Shown in pieces: positions 46,188-58,735 of a stretch of DNA of 64,000 nucleotides. A program made the translations under genes and the position numbers. Within the stretch, counting starts at the first letter, position 1; the number at the start of each line of letters is the position of its first letter. Below the pieces are notes generated by a model. It was not told where the DNA came from. It saw only the letters and a program-made list of their open reading frames with translations, and ran no database searches. Source of the stretch: Strigamia acuminata (taxonomy: Eukaryota; Arthropoda; Chilopoda; Geophilomorpha; Linotaeniidae); contig CASHSZ010000143.1 of NCBI GenBank assembly GCA_949358305.1, positions 27,935-91,934 of the forward strand, given 5' to 3'.

Positions 46188-46921
46188 CTACGGCCCGTCA
46201 CGGCCTGTTGGCCGTGCGACCCGAAAACGGAAAAACTGAAAGAGTCGAGTGCGAGACCACGTGACTCGGAGTGTGGTTTTTGGGGACGAGGGCCGTCCTC
46301 CGGCCGCGCCGCGACGCGCCGCGGGTCGGACAAGAAACGACCCGGTCGGAAACCGAACCTCAGTGTCCAATCGGGCAGAAATTGTGCGGAAGTTTAACCA
46401 AAAATGGCCAAAAGTCGGTGCAAGTTTTGCACGCAACAAACGTCCGATGTGACAGTGCCCATGCGGATTGGACGTGCATGTGGGCGCGTGTGGGAGCTCG
46501 ATTTACTGGCGCGTTGGACGAGTTTTAAAAAAATTCTCCAAAATCTGACAAAACTTGCAACGATTTTTAACGACATTTAATTGATTTCCACAGATTTTAA
46601 GAACACTGTTTTACAGAAGCCCGTCCAATCGGGCAGAAATGTCTCGCAAAATATTGCTGAAATTCCGTGGAAATTTATCAAAAATCGTTGCCAGTTTTGT
46701 CAGATTTTGGAGAATTTTTTTAGAACTCGTCCAACGCGCCAGTAAATCACGCGCCCACGTGCGTGGACGATGCGCACGTCCAACCCGCCAAGGCTCGCCC
46801 CTACGACCGTCGGCGGGAGCCCCGGCCGTCCTCTCTCTCCCTCTCGGCCGCCAATGCTCGCCCCTCCGCCCGGGACTCGCCCCGCCGCCAGTCACCGACT
46901 TTTGGCAATTTCCTTGCAAAC
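46188..46921. repeat. Divergent satellite unit U9 (no 1015-bp block)
   Basis: It starts like other units but keeps about 48 bp in the GC-module right arm (46221-46260, including AAAACTGAAAGAGTCGAGTG) that all complete units lack. The AT-rich domain is a near-perfect palindrome: 46501-46568 and 46680-46747 are 68-bp inverted arms with two mismatches. A forward monomer with a CT run follows and fades at about 46915. The 1015-bp block is absent, which suggests an older or simpler unit. Confidence 0.75.
46501..46747. repeat. 68-bp inverted repeat pair around an AT-rich centre
   Basis: The reverse complement of 46501-46568 matches 46680-46747 at 66 of 68 positions. The arms run from the GTCCAACGCGCCAGTAAAT core through TTTGTCAGATTTTGG to AAAATCGTTG. 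The 111-bp centre carries the CGGGCAGAAATGTCTCG segment found in all units. Confidence 0.85.
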
Positions 46922-48889
46922 AGCAACGATAATGATGTATTTATTGATAATTGTTTTTGCATCGGACATGTGTTTAATTTTAGTGGTTCCTCGACTCAGT
47001 TTGTGCGGTTCTTGCGCGTCGTGCGCACGTTCAACACGCGCCCACGCGAGTATATCGCGTGGACTCTCGTCTCTCTCGTCAGTCTCGATGTTTTGTATGA
47101 TTTTATTTTGCTAATTGTTTTGAGCGCGTGCAATTTCAATTGTTGCACCACACACGCATTTTCTATTGTACACCAGTGTTCCTATGTCGAATAAATTAGA
47201 CTTGTTTTTAATTTCTCTGTCGCCATTGTTTGAATTCACTGCGCTGCACGAGAGCTTCAATTTATGAGTTGGACCGCTTTTTATACAAATTATGTGGGAA
47301 TTTTGCTCGATTCATGCGCGGTTCTTTCTTAAGCGTCGGGCAAGTTTTGTCAGATATTGCAAAAAGTACATCGCGCGTGCACGGGCGTGCGTGGACGGTG
47401 CCCGCGTCCAACGCTCATCGGCGTCCAACTCCTTGTCTATAAAGAAGGTCGGGGTTTCGGGCATATCCTTTGCCACGACCGCGTCTTGGTTCTCGCCTTC
47501 GGTGGTCATCTCCAAGGCGGGAATCAGCCCGGATTTCAACGGGGTGCTGTCGGTCAGAAAGGGAACGGTCGGTGTTGTTGGGGAGATGTTGGAGCAGTAC
47601 TAAACGTCATGTTTTGTTCACGTGAAAATGAAATGTGCGTTTAAAAAGCCTATCGTGCTGCCGGGACGTTTATTAATTTTCCCAGTTTGACATAAGCGAG
47701 CGCGCACATGGCGACGGCAATGTCTTTTGTCACCTTTAAATTCCTTTTTGGTTTCAACTATGTAAGTTACCTTGTTTTATTAAAATAACTGTTAGTTTTG
47801 TATATTTGCTAGTTGGTTCATGTTTGGTGCGTTAGATATAAACACCAAACCACCGTATTTATGTTTTCTGAGACGTACGACGCGAGTCGCGCTCGTACGC
47901 CGACTTCGACACATCGGTAAACCGCCAGCGTGCACCATTTTTCTCGTGCTCACTCAGACGTGCGCATTACACGCGATATTGCGCACGAACGCGCACACCG
48001 CCTCCGCGACACACATCACACACCCGTTTAAACGAGTCTCGGCGCCTATTTGACCCCAGTGTTTACTTTTTAAAATTGTGGTGTGTTTTCAAAGTTCTTA
48101 ATTTGTTCAAAAACAAACAAAATGGATATCTGTTGATTTTTAAATGATTTTGTCGATTTAGTTTTTTGCTGGTTTTTAATCGATTTGTCTGTATTTTTAA
48201 TCAATTCGAATGATTGACACCATTCTGTGCTTTACTCGTATTCAAGATGGCGTCGCAAACTCAAGGTCGAATTCCGCTGAATTCATTTATTGCGACTGTT
48301 TGCGCTCCATACGTGCGAAAAGGATTATGGGAATAATCCTCAATGCAGGCCATTTTGGTGTTAAATGAGCGAGGAAGGCAGGACATAAGGAAAATTGGTG
48401 AAATGTAAAAAAAAATGCTAAACAATCAACATTTAAATAAAGATCAATATTTCTGGCTCGAAATGCATATATCGGCAATTTCGGGATATTTTCGGGACGA
48501 AATTGACTCGTTCGGAACACAGGGGAGGGACTCCCACATTCCCCATGCGTCGGCGCGTGTGTTTACGAAATACCAAATCCAGGTTTTCATACAACCCCAC
48601 GTTATTTTCGGGTCAAGAGTTTTTTTATGCGCTGCCGCGCGCAATCCCCGGGTTGATGAGTTTCGCGGAATCCGACGAGCGAGTGCGATCGTGTCATACC
48701 GCTTCTTCTCGTGGCAAAGTAGACACCTTAATTAAACTGGCTGTTGGCTTTTTTTTTTAAACAAAGTACGAGTCTTTAAGTTGAACGGTTGTTGAGATAC
48801 ACGTAGTAATGTGGACTCGCGACGCGTTGCAACGTGGTCGGAGAACGGCCCACTTCCCTCCCCCCGACCAGGTTGTCTTTCTCTCTCTT
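46922..48889. other. Mostly non-satellite intervening DNA
   Basis: Largely AT-rich and non-repetitive within the window. It contains an AATAAA string (47190-47195), a satellite-like scrap at about 47338-47412, the coding-like fragment at 47414-47603, and small inverted repeats such as AGGATTAT/ATAATCCT (48321-48340). Other frames here look random. It may be host DNA trapped between array segments or a decayed element. Confidence 0.5.
47414..47603 (+). pseudogene. Coding-like fragment of unknown origin
   Basis: About 60 codons are open on both strands with strong G/C preference at third positions, unlike the surrounding AT-rich DNA. On the plus strand the frame ends naturally, GVVGEMLEQY then TAA at 47601-47603. 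On the minus strand an open frame runs from 47599 down to 47414. Neither has an obvious start codon. The plus frame contains PDFNG, weakly reminiscent of the dUTPase DxxG-type motif, too short to name. Strand and function are uncertain. It abuts a satellite-like scrap, so it may be a captured exon or a retrotransposon or viral gene remnant. Confidence 0.3.
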
Positions 48890-49889
48890 GTCCGACCCAC
48901 GGCGCGTCGCGGCGCGGCCGGAGGACGTCTCTTTCCCCTCCCCCAGTCCCAAAAACCACACCTTGAGGAACCCCGAGGTTCGGTTTCCGACCGGGCCGTT
49001 TCTCGCCCGACCCACGACGCGCCGCGGCGCGGCCGGAGGACGGCCCTCGTCCCCAAAAACCACACTCCGGGTCACGTGGTCTCGCACTCGACTTTTTCAG
49101 TTTTCCCGTTTTCGGCCCGTTACGGCCAAGGACCGTAACGGGTCGAAAACGGGCCGCAACGGGTCGAAAACGGCCGCAACGGGTCGAAAACGACCCGCAC
49201 GGGCCGTTAACGGGCCGCCGACGGTCCCGTCACGATCCCGTAACGGCCCGCACGGGCCGTTAACGGGCCGCCGACGGGACCGTCACGATCCCGTAACGGC
49301 CTTCGTTCCCGGACTTCGGCTCGCCGACGGCCCGTACGACCTCATGCGGGCCGTTAACGGGCCGTTAACGACCCGTTAACGGCGTAAAACCAAAAACAGG
49401 ATTCGAGATTAATGTCTATGAATGTTGTACGCGTTTTCATGTACGTGTTGTCGGTTGTTGATTTTTTCGATTTACACCGTCACGGCCCGTTAACGGCCCG
49501 TTAACGGCCCGTTAACGGCCCGTCAACGGCCCGCATGGGGTCGTACGGGCCGTTAACGGGCCGCCGACGGTTCCGTCACGATCCCGTAACGGCCCGCACG
49601 GGCCGTTAACGGGCCGCCGACGGTCCCGTCACGATCCCGTAACGGCCCGTCATGATCCCGTAACGGGAAAACTGAGAGAGTCGGGTGCGAGACCACGTGA
49701 CCCGGAGTGTGGTTTTTGGGGGCGAGGGCCGTCCTCCGACCGCGCCGTGACGCGCCCCGGGTCGGATCAAGAGGCGACCCGGTCGGAAACCGAACTTCGG
49801 GGTTCCTCGAGGCGTGGTTTTTTGGGGACGGGGGGAGGGGGGGATCGGGTCGCGTGCTCCGACCGCGCCGCAACGCGCCGTGGGTCGGT
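48890..49889. mobile_element. GC-rich foldback-like element with about 220-bp inverted arms
   Basis: The left arm (about 48890-49108) and right arm (about 49664-49889) are long, imperfect inverted repeats, each with two tandem subunits containing a CCGGAGGAC-type segment and a CCCCAAAAACCACAC segment. The core holds the 53-bp minisatellite, CCGTTAACGG palindromes and the AT-rich spacer (about 49384-49482). No transposase is encoded. The satellite GC modules look like derivatives with shortened right arms. It could be a non-autonomous foldback transposon (inference); no target-site duplication was established. Confidence 0.55.
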
Positions 49890-50563
49890 CACCAACCTTT
49901 GTCAATATTTTATAAATTTCCACGGAATTTCAGCAATGTTTTACATAAGTCCGTCAAATCGGGCAGAAATATCCCGTACAATGTCGCTGCAATTCTGTGG
50001 AAATTTATCAGATATTGACAAAATTCGGTGACGGGCGGAAGAGAGAGAGAGAGAGAGAGGGGGGACGGCCGGCGCCTACGCCGACGGGGCGGGAGGGCGA
50101 GTGCACTGTTCACGCATGTGGGCGCGTGTGGACGCTCGATTTACTGGCGCGTTGGACAAGTCAAAAAAAATTTCCCAATGTCTGACAAAAATTCCATCGA
50201 ATCACGGCAATATTTGACAACACTTGCACAGATTTTTAGCAACATTCATCGGCGAGGTCGTTGATGAACTCGCTTTACCTCGATGAATCTCGCGCGACAA
50301 CAACCCTGCGAAAATACCAAATCTCGTACGAATAATAAACACGGCGCAAACCGCACAAAAACCCACGACATAAAATCGAATGTCGTCTATCGGCACTCTC
50401 AGCATTCCCCCGGACATTTTCCGGAAGAGTTTGGCCCTGCCGGAATCCGAAGAATAGTCACTCCCAAAGTGCGGATTTTGCGGGTGCACTCGCTTCCGAA
50501 GGATAGGCAAAGCAGGCGTGCGGACGCGACGCCCGGACGCGGCCGGCCGGGGACCAGTCGGCG
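49890..50563. repeat. Degenerate satellite monomers and flank of duplicated block
   Basis: About 49890-50230 is AT-rich monomer sequence in reverse orientation with a GA run at 50041-50060 and a core near 50125-50160. About 50240-50563 is unlike the satellite. Within it, 50377-50432 is an inverted partner of 51037-51092 (51 of 56 positions). The junction to the duplicated block is at 50563/50564. No gene is recognised. Confidence 0.6.
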
Positions 50564-52344
50564 CTTAACCTTGGGGTATGTGTGCGGATTTTGTCGGGGG
50601 CGAAAGGGTCCCGCTTTTTAACATTACGGCGGCCTATACGTTGTTTCGTTGATCGCGACTGTGATGCGGAATTTGCGGATGTTGTTTTGGCCGAGTAGTT
50701 CGTGCGACCGAGCGCGTTTTGTTCGTTGCTTTTCGGTGTTCGGTGGGTTTTGTGACCGGTCAAGGGTTTCGCTAAAACGTGGTTTTTGTGACGGGAGGGA
50801 GGGGGGATCGGTTCATGTGCTCCGAACGCGCCGCGACGCGCCGTGACTTGGGCCAAAAACGACCCGGTCGGAAACCGGGTCCCGGGCTTCATCGAGGCGT
50901 GGTTTTTGAGAACGGGGGGAGGGGGGGATCGGGTTGCGTGCTCCGAAAGCGCCGCGACGCGCCGTGACTTGGGCCAAAAACGACCCGGTCGGAAACCGGG
51001 TCCCGGGCTTCGTCGAGGCGTGGTCCCGATCGGGACAAACTCTTCCGGAAAATGTCCGGTGGAATGTTGAGAGTGTCGATGGACGACGTTCGAGTTTATA
51101 TCGTAAGTAAGTAAGTATCTGACAAAACTTGCACAGAATTTTGTCAACATTTGATAAATTTCCACAGAATTTAACGTTGTTTTGCTAAAACCTGCGGAAA
51201 CGTGTCTAGTCGGGCAGAAACGTCTCGTAAAATGTTGCTGAAATTCCGTGGAAATTTGTCAAAAATTGACAAAAGTTGGTGACCGACCCACATCGCGTTG
51301 CGGCGCGGTTGGAGCACGCGACCCGATCCCCCCCTCCCCCCGTCCCCAAAAAACCACGCCTCGAGGAACCCCGAGGTTCGGTTTCCGACCGGGTCGCCTC
51401 TTGATCCGACCCGGGGCGCGTCACGGCGCGGTCGGAGGACGGCCCTCGTCCCCAAAAACCACACTCCGGGTCACGTGGTCTCGCACTCGACTTTTTCAGT
51501 TTTCCCGTTTTCGGCCCGTTACGGCCAAGGACCGTAACGGGTCGAAAACGGGCCGCAACGGGTCGAAAACGGCCGCAACGGGTCGAAAACGGCCCGCACG
51601 GGCCGTTAACGGGCCGCCGACGGTCCCGTCACAATCCCGTAACGGCTCGCACGGGCCGTTAACGGGCCGCCGACGGTCCCGTCACGATCCCGTAACGGCT
51701 CGCACGGGCCGTTAACGGGCCGCCGACGGTTCCGTAACTATCCCGTAACGGCCCGCACGGGCCGTTAACGGGCCGCCGACGGTCCCGTCACGACCCCGTA
51801 ACGGCCCGTACGACCTCATGCGGGCCGTTAACGGGCCGTTAACGGGCCGTTAACGGCCCGTTAACGGCGTAAAACCAAAAACAGGATTCGAGATTAATGT
51901 CTATGAATGTTGTACGCGTTTTCATGTACGTGTTGTCGGTTGTTGATTTTTTCGATTTACACCATCACGGCCCGTTAACGGCCCGTTAACGGCCCGTTAA
52001 CGGCCCGTCAACGGCCCGCATGGGGTCGCACGGGCCGTTAACGGGCCGCCGACGGTCCCGTCACGATCCCGTAACGGCCCGCACGGGCCGTTAACGGGCC
52101 GCCGACGGTCCCGTCACGATTCCGTAACGGCTCGCACGGGCCGTTAACGGGCCGCCGACGGTCCCGTCACGATCCCGTAACGGCTCGCACGGGCCGTTAA
52201 CGGGCCGCCGACGGTCCCGTCACGGTCCCGTAACGGCCTTCGTTCCCGGACTTCGGCTCGCCGACGGCCCGTGCGACCTCATGCGGGCCGCTAACGGGCC
52301 GTCAACGGGCCGTTAACGGCCCGTTTTCGACCCGCTACGGCCCG
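50564..52344. repeat. Second copy of partial unit U0
   Basis: Collinear with 354-2134 at offset 50210, including the 121-bp repeats (50778-51030), the long left arm (about 51279-51509), minisatellite blocks and the ACACCATCAC spacer variant at 51960. Collinearity continues to about 55750, where the second copy lacks 22 bp of short repeats. Confidence 0.9.
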
Positions 52345-55300
52345 TCACGGCCTGTTGGCCGTGCGACCCGTGACTCGGAGTGTGGTTTTTGGGGACGAGG
52401 GCCGTCCTCCGGCCGCGCCGCGACGCGCCGCGGGTCGGACAAGAAACGACCCGGTCGGAAACCGAACCTCAGTGTCCAATCGGGCAGAAATTGTGCGGAA
52501 GTTTAACCAAAAATGGCCAAAAGTCGGTGCAAGTTTTGCACGCAACAAACGTCCGATGTGACAGTGCCCATGCGGGTTGGACGTGCATGTGGGCGCGTGT
52601 GGGCGCTCGATTTACCGGCCCGTTGGACGAGTTAAACCAAAATTTCCCAATATCTTGCATAAATTTAAAGAAGATTTGACAGATTTCCAGATTTTAAGCG
52701 ATGTTTTACATAAGTCCGTCCCATTGCTGAAATTCCGTGAAAATTTGTCAAAAATTGACAAAAGTCTGTGCAAATTTTGTCAGAAATAGGAAACAAAAAA
52801 TTTAAAATTCGTCCAACGCGCCAGTAAATCGAGCGCGCCCATGCGTGGACAGTGCGCCGGCGGGAGCCCCGGCCGTCCTCTCTCTCTCTCTCTCTCGGCC
52901 GCCAAGGCTCGCCCCTCCGCCCGTCGGCGGGAGCCCCGACCGTCCCCCCTCTCTCTTTCGGCCGCCAAAGGATCGCCCCTCCGCTCGTCACAGATTTTTG
53001 TCAATATTTGATGAATTTCAACAGATTTTCAGCAATATTTTACAGGACATTTCTGCTCTTTTGGATACATTTTCAAAGGTTTTATTGCTAAAATTCTGGG
53101 GAAATTTATCAAAAATTGACAAAAAATCGATGCAAGTTTTGTCAGAAATTGATAAAATCTTCTTAAACTCGTCCAACGCGCCGGCGAGTGCACATGCGGG
53201 GACAGTGGGCACGTCCAGCCCGCGTGCACACTGTCAGATCGGGCGGTTTCGGGCACAGTTTGATCCGGGCAAATATCTAGCAAAACTTGCACCGATTTTT
53301 TGTCAATTTTAGACAAATTTCAGCGATATTTTACGAGACATTTCTGCTCGATTGGACACATTTCCAGGGGTTTTTTGTAAAACATTGATAAAATTCCGTG
53401 GAAATTTATCAAATATTGGCAAAATTCGGTGCTAATTTTGTCAAAAATTAGGAAAAAAAAATTTTCAAAACTTGTCCAACGTGCCGGTAAATCGAGCGCC
53501 CACATGCCTAGATAGTGCACGCCCAACCCGCCAAGGCTCGCCCCTCCGCCCGTTGGCGGGAGCCCCGGCCGTCCCCTCTCTCTCTCTTTCTCTCTCTCTC
53601 TCGGGCGCCCGGAGCTCGCCCCTCCGCCCGTCACCGACTTTTGACACAATTTTTGATGAAATTCAACGGAATTTTAGCAACGTTTTACAAAAAACCTGTG
53701 GAAATGTGTCCAACCGGGCAGAAATGTGTCGTAAAATGTTGCCGAAATTCTGTGAAAATTTGTCACAAATTGCCAAAAGTCGGTGCAAATTTTGTCAGAA
53801 ATAGGAAACAAAAAATTTAAAATTCGTCCAACGCGCCAGTAAATCGAGCGCGCCCATGCGTGGACAGTGCGCCGGCGGGAGCCCCGGCCGTCCTCTCTCT
53901 CTCTCTCTCTCGGCCGCCAAGGCTCGCCCCTCCGCCCGTCGGCGGGAGCCCCGACCGTCCCCCCTCTCTCTTTCGGCCGCCAAAGGATCGCCCCTCCGCT
54001 CGTCACAGATTTTTGTCAATATTTGATGAATTTCAACAGATTTTCAGCAATATTTTACAGGACATTTCTGCTCTTTTGGATACATTTTCAAAGGTTTTAT
54101 TGCTAAAATTCTGGGGAAATTTATCAAATATTGACAAAAAATCGATGCAAGTTTTGTCAGAAATTGATAAAATCTTCTTAAACTCGTCCAACGCGCCGGC
54201 GAGTGCACATGCGGGGACAGTGGGCACGTCCAGCCCGCGTGCACACTGTCAGATCGGGCGGTTTCGGGCACAGTTTGATCCGGGCAAATATCTAGCAAAA
54301 CTTGCACCGATTTTTTGTCAATTTTAGACAAATTTCAGCGATATTTTACGAGACATTTCTGCTCGATTGGACACATTTCCAGGGGTTTTTTGTAAAACAT
54401 TGATAAAATTCCGTGGAAATTTATCAAATATTGGCAAAATTCGGTGCTAATTTTGTCAAAAATTAGGAAAAAAAAATTTTCAAAACTTGTCCAACGTGCC
54501 GGTAAATCGAGCGCCCACATGCCTAGATAGTGCACGCCCAACCCGCCAAGGCTCGCCCCTCCGCCCGTTGGCGGGAGCCCCGGCCGTCCCCTCTCTCTCT
54601 CTTTCTCTCTCTCTCTCGGGCGCCCGGAGCTCGCCCCTCCGCCCGTCACCGACTTTTGACACAATTTTTGATGAAATTCAACGGAATTTTAGCAACGTTT
54701 TACAAAAAACCTGTGGAAATGTGTCCAACCGGGCAGAAATGTGTCGTAAAATGTTGCCGAAATTCTGTGAAAATTTGTCACAAATTGCCAAAAGTCGGTG
54801 CAAGTATTGCTAGATTTGGGCGCATCAAACTGTGCCGAGATCTGACAGTGTCCACGCGGTTTTGAAGCGCCCACTGTCGACGCACGTGGGCGCTCAATTT
54901 ACCGGCGCGTTGGACGAGTTTTGAAAAAAGTTTTTTCCTAATTTCTGACAAAACTTGCACCGAATTTTGTCAATATGTGATAAATTTCCATGGATTTTAA
55001 GCAATGTTTTACAGAAGTCCGTCCCATCGGGCAGAAACGTCTCGTAAAATGTCGCTGAAATTCCGTGAAAATCTGTCAAAAATTGACAAAAGTTGGTGAC
55101 CGACCCGCGGCGCGTCACGGCGCGGTCGGAGGACGGCCCTCGTCCCCAAAAACCACACTCCGGGTCACGTGGTCTCGCACTCGACTTTTTCAGTTTTCCC
55201 GTTTTCGGCCCGTTACGGCCAAGGACCGTAACGGGTCGAAAACGGGCCGCAACGGGTCGAAAACGGCCGCAACGGGTCGAAAACGGCCGCAACGGGTCGA

Positions 55301-56036
55301 AAACGGCCCGCACGGGCCGTTAACGGGCCGCCGACGGTCCCGTCACAATCCCGTAACGGCTCGCACGGGCCGTTAACGGGCCGCCGACGGTCCCGTCACG
55401 ATCCCGTAACGGCTCGCACGGGCCGTTAACGGGCCGCCGACGGTTCCGTAACTATCCCGTAACGGCCCGCACGGGCCGTTAACGGGCCGCCGACGGTCCC
55501 GTCACGACCCCGTAACGGCCCGTACGACCTCATGCGGGCCGTTAACGGCCCGTTAACGGCGTAAAACCAAAAACAGGATTCGAGATTAATGTCTATGAAT
55601 GTTGTACGCGTTTTCATGTACGTGTTGTCGGTTGTTGATTTTTTCGATTTACACCGTCACGGCCCGTTAACGGCCCGTTAACGGCCCGTTAACGGCCCGT
55701 CAACGGCCCGCATGGGGTCGCACGGGCCGTTAACGGGCCGCCGACGGTCCCGTCACGATCCCGTAACGGCCCGCACGGGCCGTTAACGGGCCGCCGACGG
55801 TCCCGTCACGATTCCGTAACGGCTCGCACGGGCCGTTAACGGGCCGCCGACGGTCCCGTCACGATCCCGTAACGGCTCGCACGGGCCGTTAACGGGCCGC
55901 CGACGGTCCCGTCACGGTCCCGTAACGGCCTTCGTTCCCGGACTTCGGCTCGCCGACGGCCCGTGCGACCTCATGCGGGCCGCTAACGGGCCGTCAACGG
56001 GCCGTTAACGGCCCGTTTTCGACCCGCTACGGCCCG
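52345..56036. repeat. Satellite unit U10 (3692 bp, two blocks)
   Basis: Blocks lie at 52750-54800. It shares all diagnostic variants with U1 and continues the long duplication of the window's left end. It is 22 bp shorter than U1 in the CCGTTAACGGG run near 55541. Confidence 0.9.
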
Positions 56037-58735
56037 TCACGGCCTGTTGGCCGTGCGACCCGTGACTCGGAGTGTGGTTTTTGGGGACGAGGGCCGTCCT
56101 CCGGCCGCGCCGCGACGCGCCGCGGGTCGGACAAGAAACGACCCGGTCGGAAACCGAACCTCAGTGTCCAATCGGGCAGAAATTGTGCGGAAGTTTAACC
56201 AAAAATGGCCAAAAGTCGGTGCAAGTTTTGCACGCAACAAACGTCCGATGTGACAGTGCCCATGCGGGTTGGACGTGCATGTGGGCGCGTGTGGGCGCTC
56301 GATTTACCGGCCCGTTGGACGAGTTAAACCAAAATTTCCCAATATCTTGCATAAATTTAAAGAAGATTTGACAGATTTCCAGATTTTAAGCGATGTTTTA
56401 CATAAGTCCGTCCCATTGCTGAAATTCCGTGAAAATTTGTCAAAAATTGACAAAAGTCTGTGCAAATTTTGTCAGAAATAGGAAACAAAAAATTTAAAAT
56501 TCGTCCAACGCGCCAGTAAATCGAGCGCGCCCATGCGTGGACAGTGCGCCGGCGGGAGCCCCGGCCGTCCTCTCTCTCTCTCTCTCTCGGCCGCCAAGGC
56601 TCGCCCCTCCGCCCGTCGGCGGGAGCCCCGACCGTCCCCCCTCTCTCTTTCGGCCGCCAAAGGATCGCCCCTCCGCTCGTCACAGATTTTTGTCAATATT
56701 TGATGAATTTCAACAGATTTTCAGCAATATTTTACAGGACATTTCTGCTCTTTTGGATACATTTTCAAAGGTTTTATTGCTAAAATTCTGGGGAAATTTA
56801 TCAAAAATTGACAAAAAATCGATGCAAGTTTTGTCAGAAACTGATAAAATCTTCTTAAACTCGTCCAACGCGCCGGCGAGTGCACATGCGGGGACAGTGG
56901 GCACGTCCAGCCCGCGTGCACACTGTCAGATCGGGCGGTTTCGGGCACAGTTTGATCCGGGCAAATATCTAGCAAAACTTGCACCGATTTTTTGTCAATT
57001 TTAGACAAATTTCAGCAATATTTTACGAGACATTTCTGCTCGATTGGACACATTTCCAGGGGTTTTTTGTAAAACATTGATAAAATTCCGTGGAAATTTA
57101 TCAAATATTGGCAAAATTCGGTGCTAATTTTGTCAAAAATTAGGAAAAAAAAATTTTCAAAACTTGTCCAACGTGCCGGTAAATCGAGCGCCCACATGCC
57201 TAGATAGTGCACGCCCAACCCGCCAAGGCTCGCCCCTCCGCCCGTTGGCGGGAGCCCCGGCCGTCCCCTCTCTCTCTCTTTCTCTCTCTCTCTCGGGCGC
57301 CCGGAGCTCGCCCCTCCGCCCGTCACCGACTTTTGACACAATTTTTGATGAAATTCAACGGAATTTTAGCAACGTTTTACAAAAAACCTGTGGAAATGTG
57401 TCCAACCGGGCAGAAATGTGTCGTAAAATGTTGCCGAAATTCTGTGAAAATTTGTCACAAATTGCCAAAAGTCGGTGCAAGTATTGCTAGATTTGGGCGC
57501 ATCAAACTGTGCCGAGATCTGACAGTGTCCACGCGGTTTTGAAGCGCCCACTGTCGACGCACGTGGGCGCTCAATTTACCGGCGCGTTGGACGAGTTTTG
57601 AAAAAAGTTTTTTCCTAATTTCTGACAAAACTTGCACCGAATTTTGTCAATATGTGATAAATTTCCATGGATTTTAAGCAATGTTTTACAGAAGTCCGTC
57701 CCATCGGGCAGAAACGTCTCGTAAAATGTCGCTGAAATTCCGTGAAAATCTGTCAAAAATTGACAAAAGTTGGTGACCGACCCGCGGCGCGTCACGGCGC
57801 GGTCGGAGGACGGCCCTCGTCCCCAAAAACCACACTCCGGGTCACGTGGTCTCGCACTCGACTTTTTCAGTTTTCCCGTTTTCGGCCCGTTACGGCCAAG
57901 GACCGTAACGGGTCGAAAACGGGCCGCAACGGGTCGAAAACGGCCGCAACGGGTCGAAAACGGCCGCAACGGGTCGAAAACGGCCCGCACGGGCCGTTAA
58001 CGGGCCGCCGACGGTCCCGTCACAATCCCGTAACGGCTCGCACGGGCCGTTAACGGGCCGCCGACGGTCCCGTCACGATCCCGTAACGGCTCGCACGGGC
58101 CGTTAACGGGCCGCCGACGGTTCCGTAACTATCCCGTAACGGCCCGCACGGGCCGTTAACGGGCCGCCGACGGTCCCGTCACGACCCCGTAACGGCCCGT
58201 ACGACCTCATGCGGGCCGTTAACGGGCCGTTAACGGGCCGTTAACGGCCCGTTAACGGCGTAAAACCAAAAACAGGATTCGAGATTAATGTCTATGAATG
58301 TTGTACGCGTTTTCATGTACGTGTTGTCGGTTGTTGATTTTTTCGATTTACACCATCACGGCCCGTTAACGGCCCGTTAACGGCCCGTTAACGGCCCGTC
58401 AACGGCCCGCATGGGGTCGCACGGGCCGTTAACGGGCCGCCGACGGTCCCGTCACGATCCCGTAACGGCCCGCACGGGCCGTTAACGGGCCGCCGACGGT
58501 CCCGTCACGATTCCGTAACGGCTCGCACGGGCCGTTAACGGGCCGCCGACGGTCCCGTCACGATCCCGTAACGGCTCGCACGGGCCGTTAACGGGCCGCC
58601 GACGGTCCCGTCACGGTCCCGTAACGGCCTTCGTTCCCGGACTTCGGCTCGCCGACGGCCCGTGCGACCTCATGCGGGCCGCTAACGGGCCGTCAACGGG
58701 CCGTTAACGGCCCGTTTTCGACCCGCTACGGCCCG
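56037..58735. repeat. Satellite unit U11 (2699 bp, one block)
   Basis: A single 1015-bp block (56442-57477) with the AGAAACTGAT and CAGCAATATT variants. It is exactly 1015 bp shorter than the 3714-bp form, showing loss or gain of whole blocks. The spacer of its GC module has the ACACCATCAC variant (58350). Confidence 0.9.

Noticed and set aside
47820-48760. Several 60-106 codon frames in the intervening DNA
   Set aside because: Composition looks random, they overlap on both strands, and there is no domain or bias.
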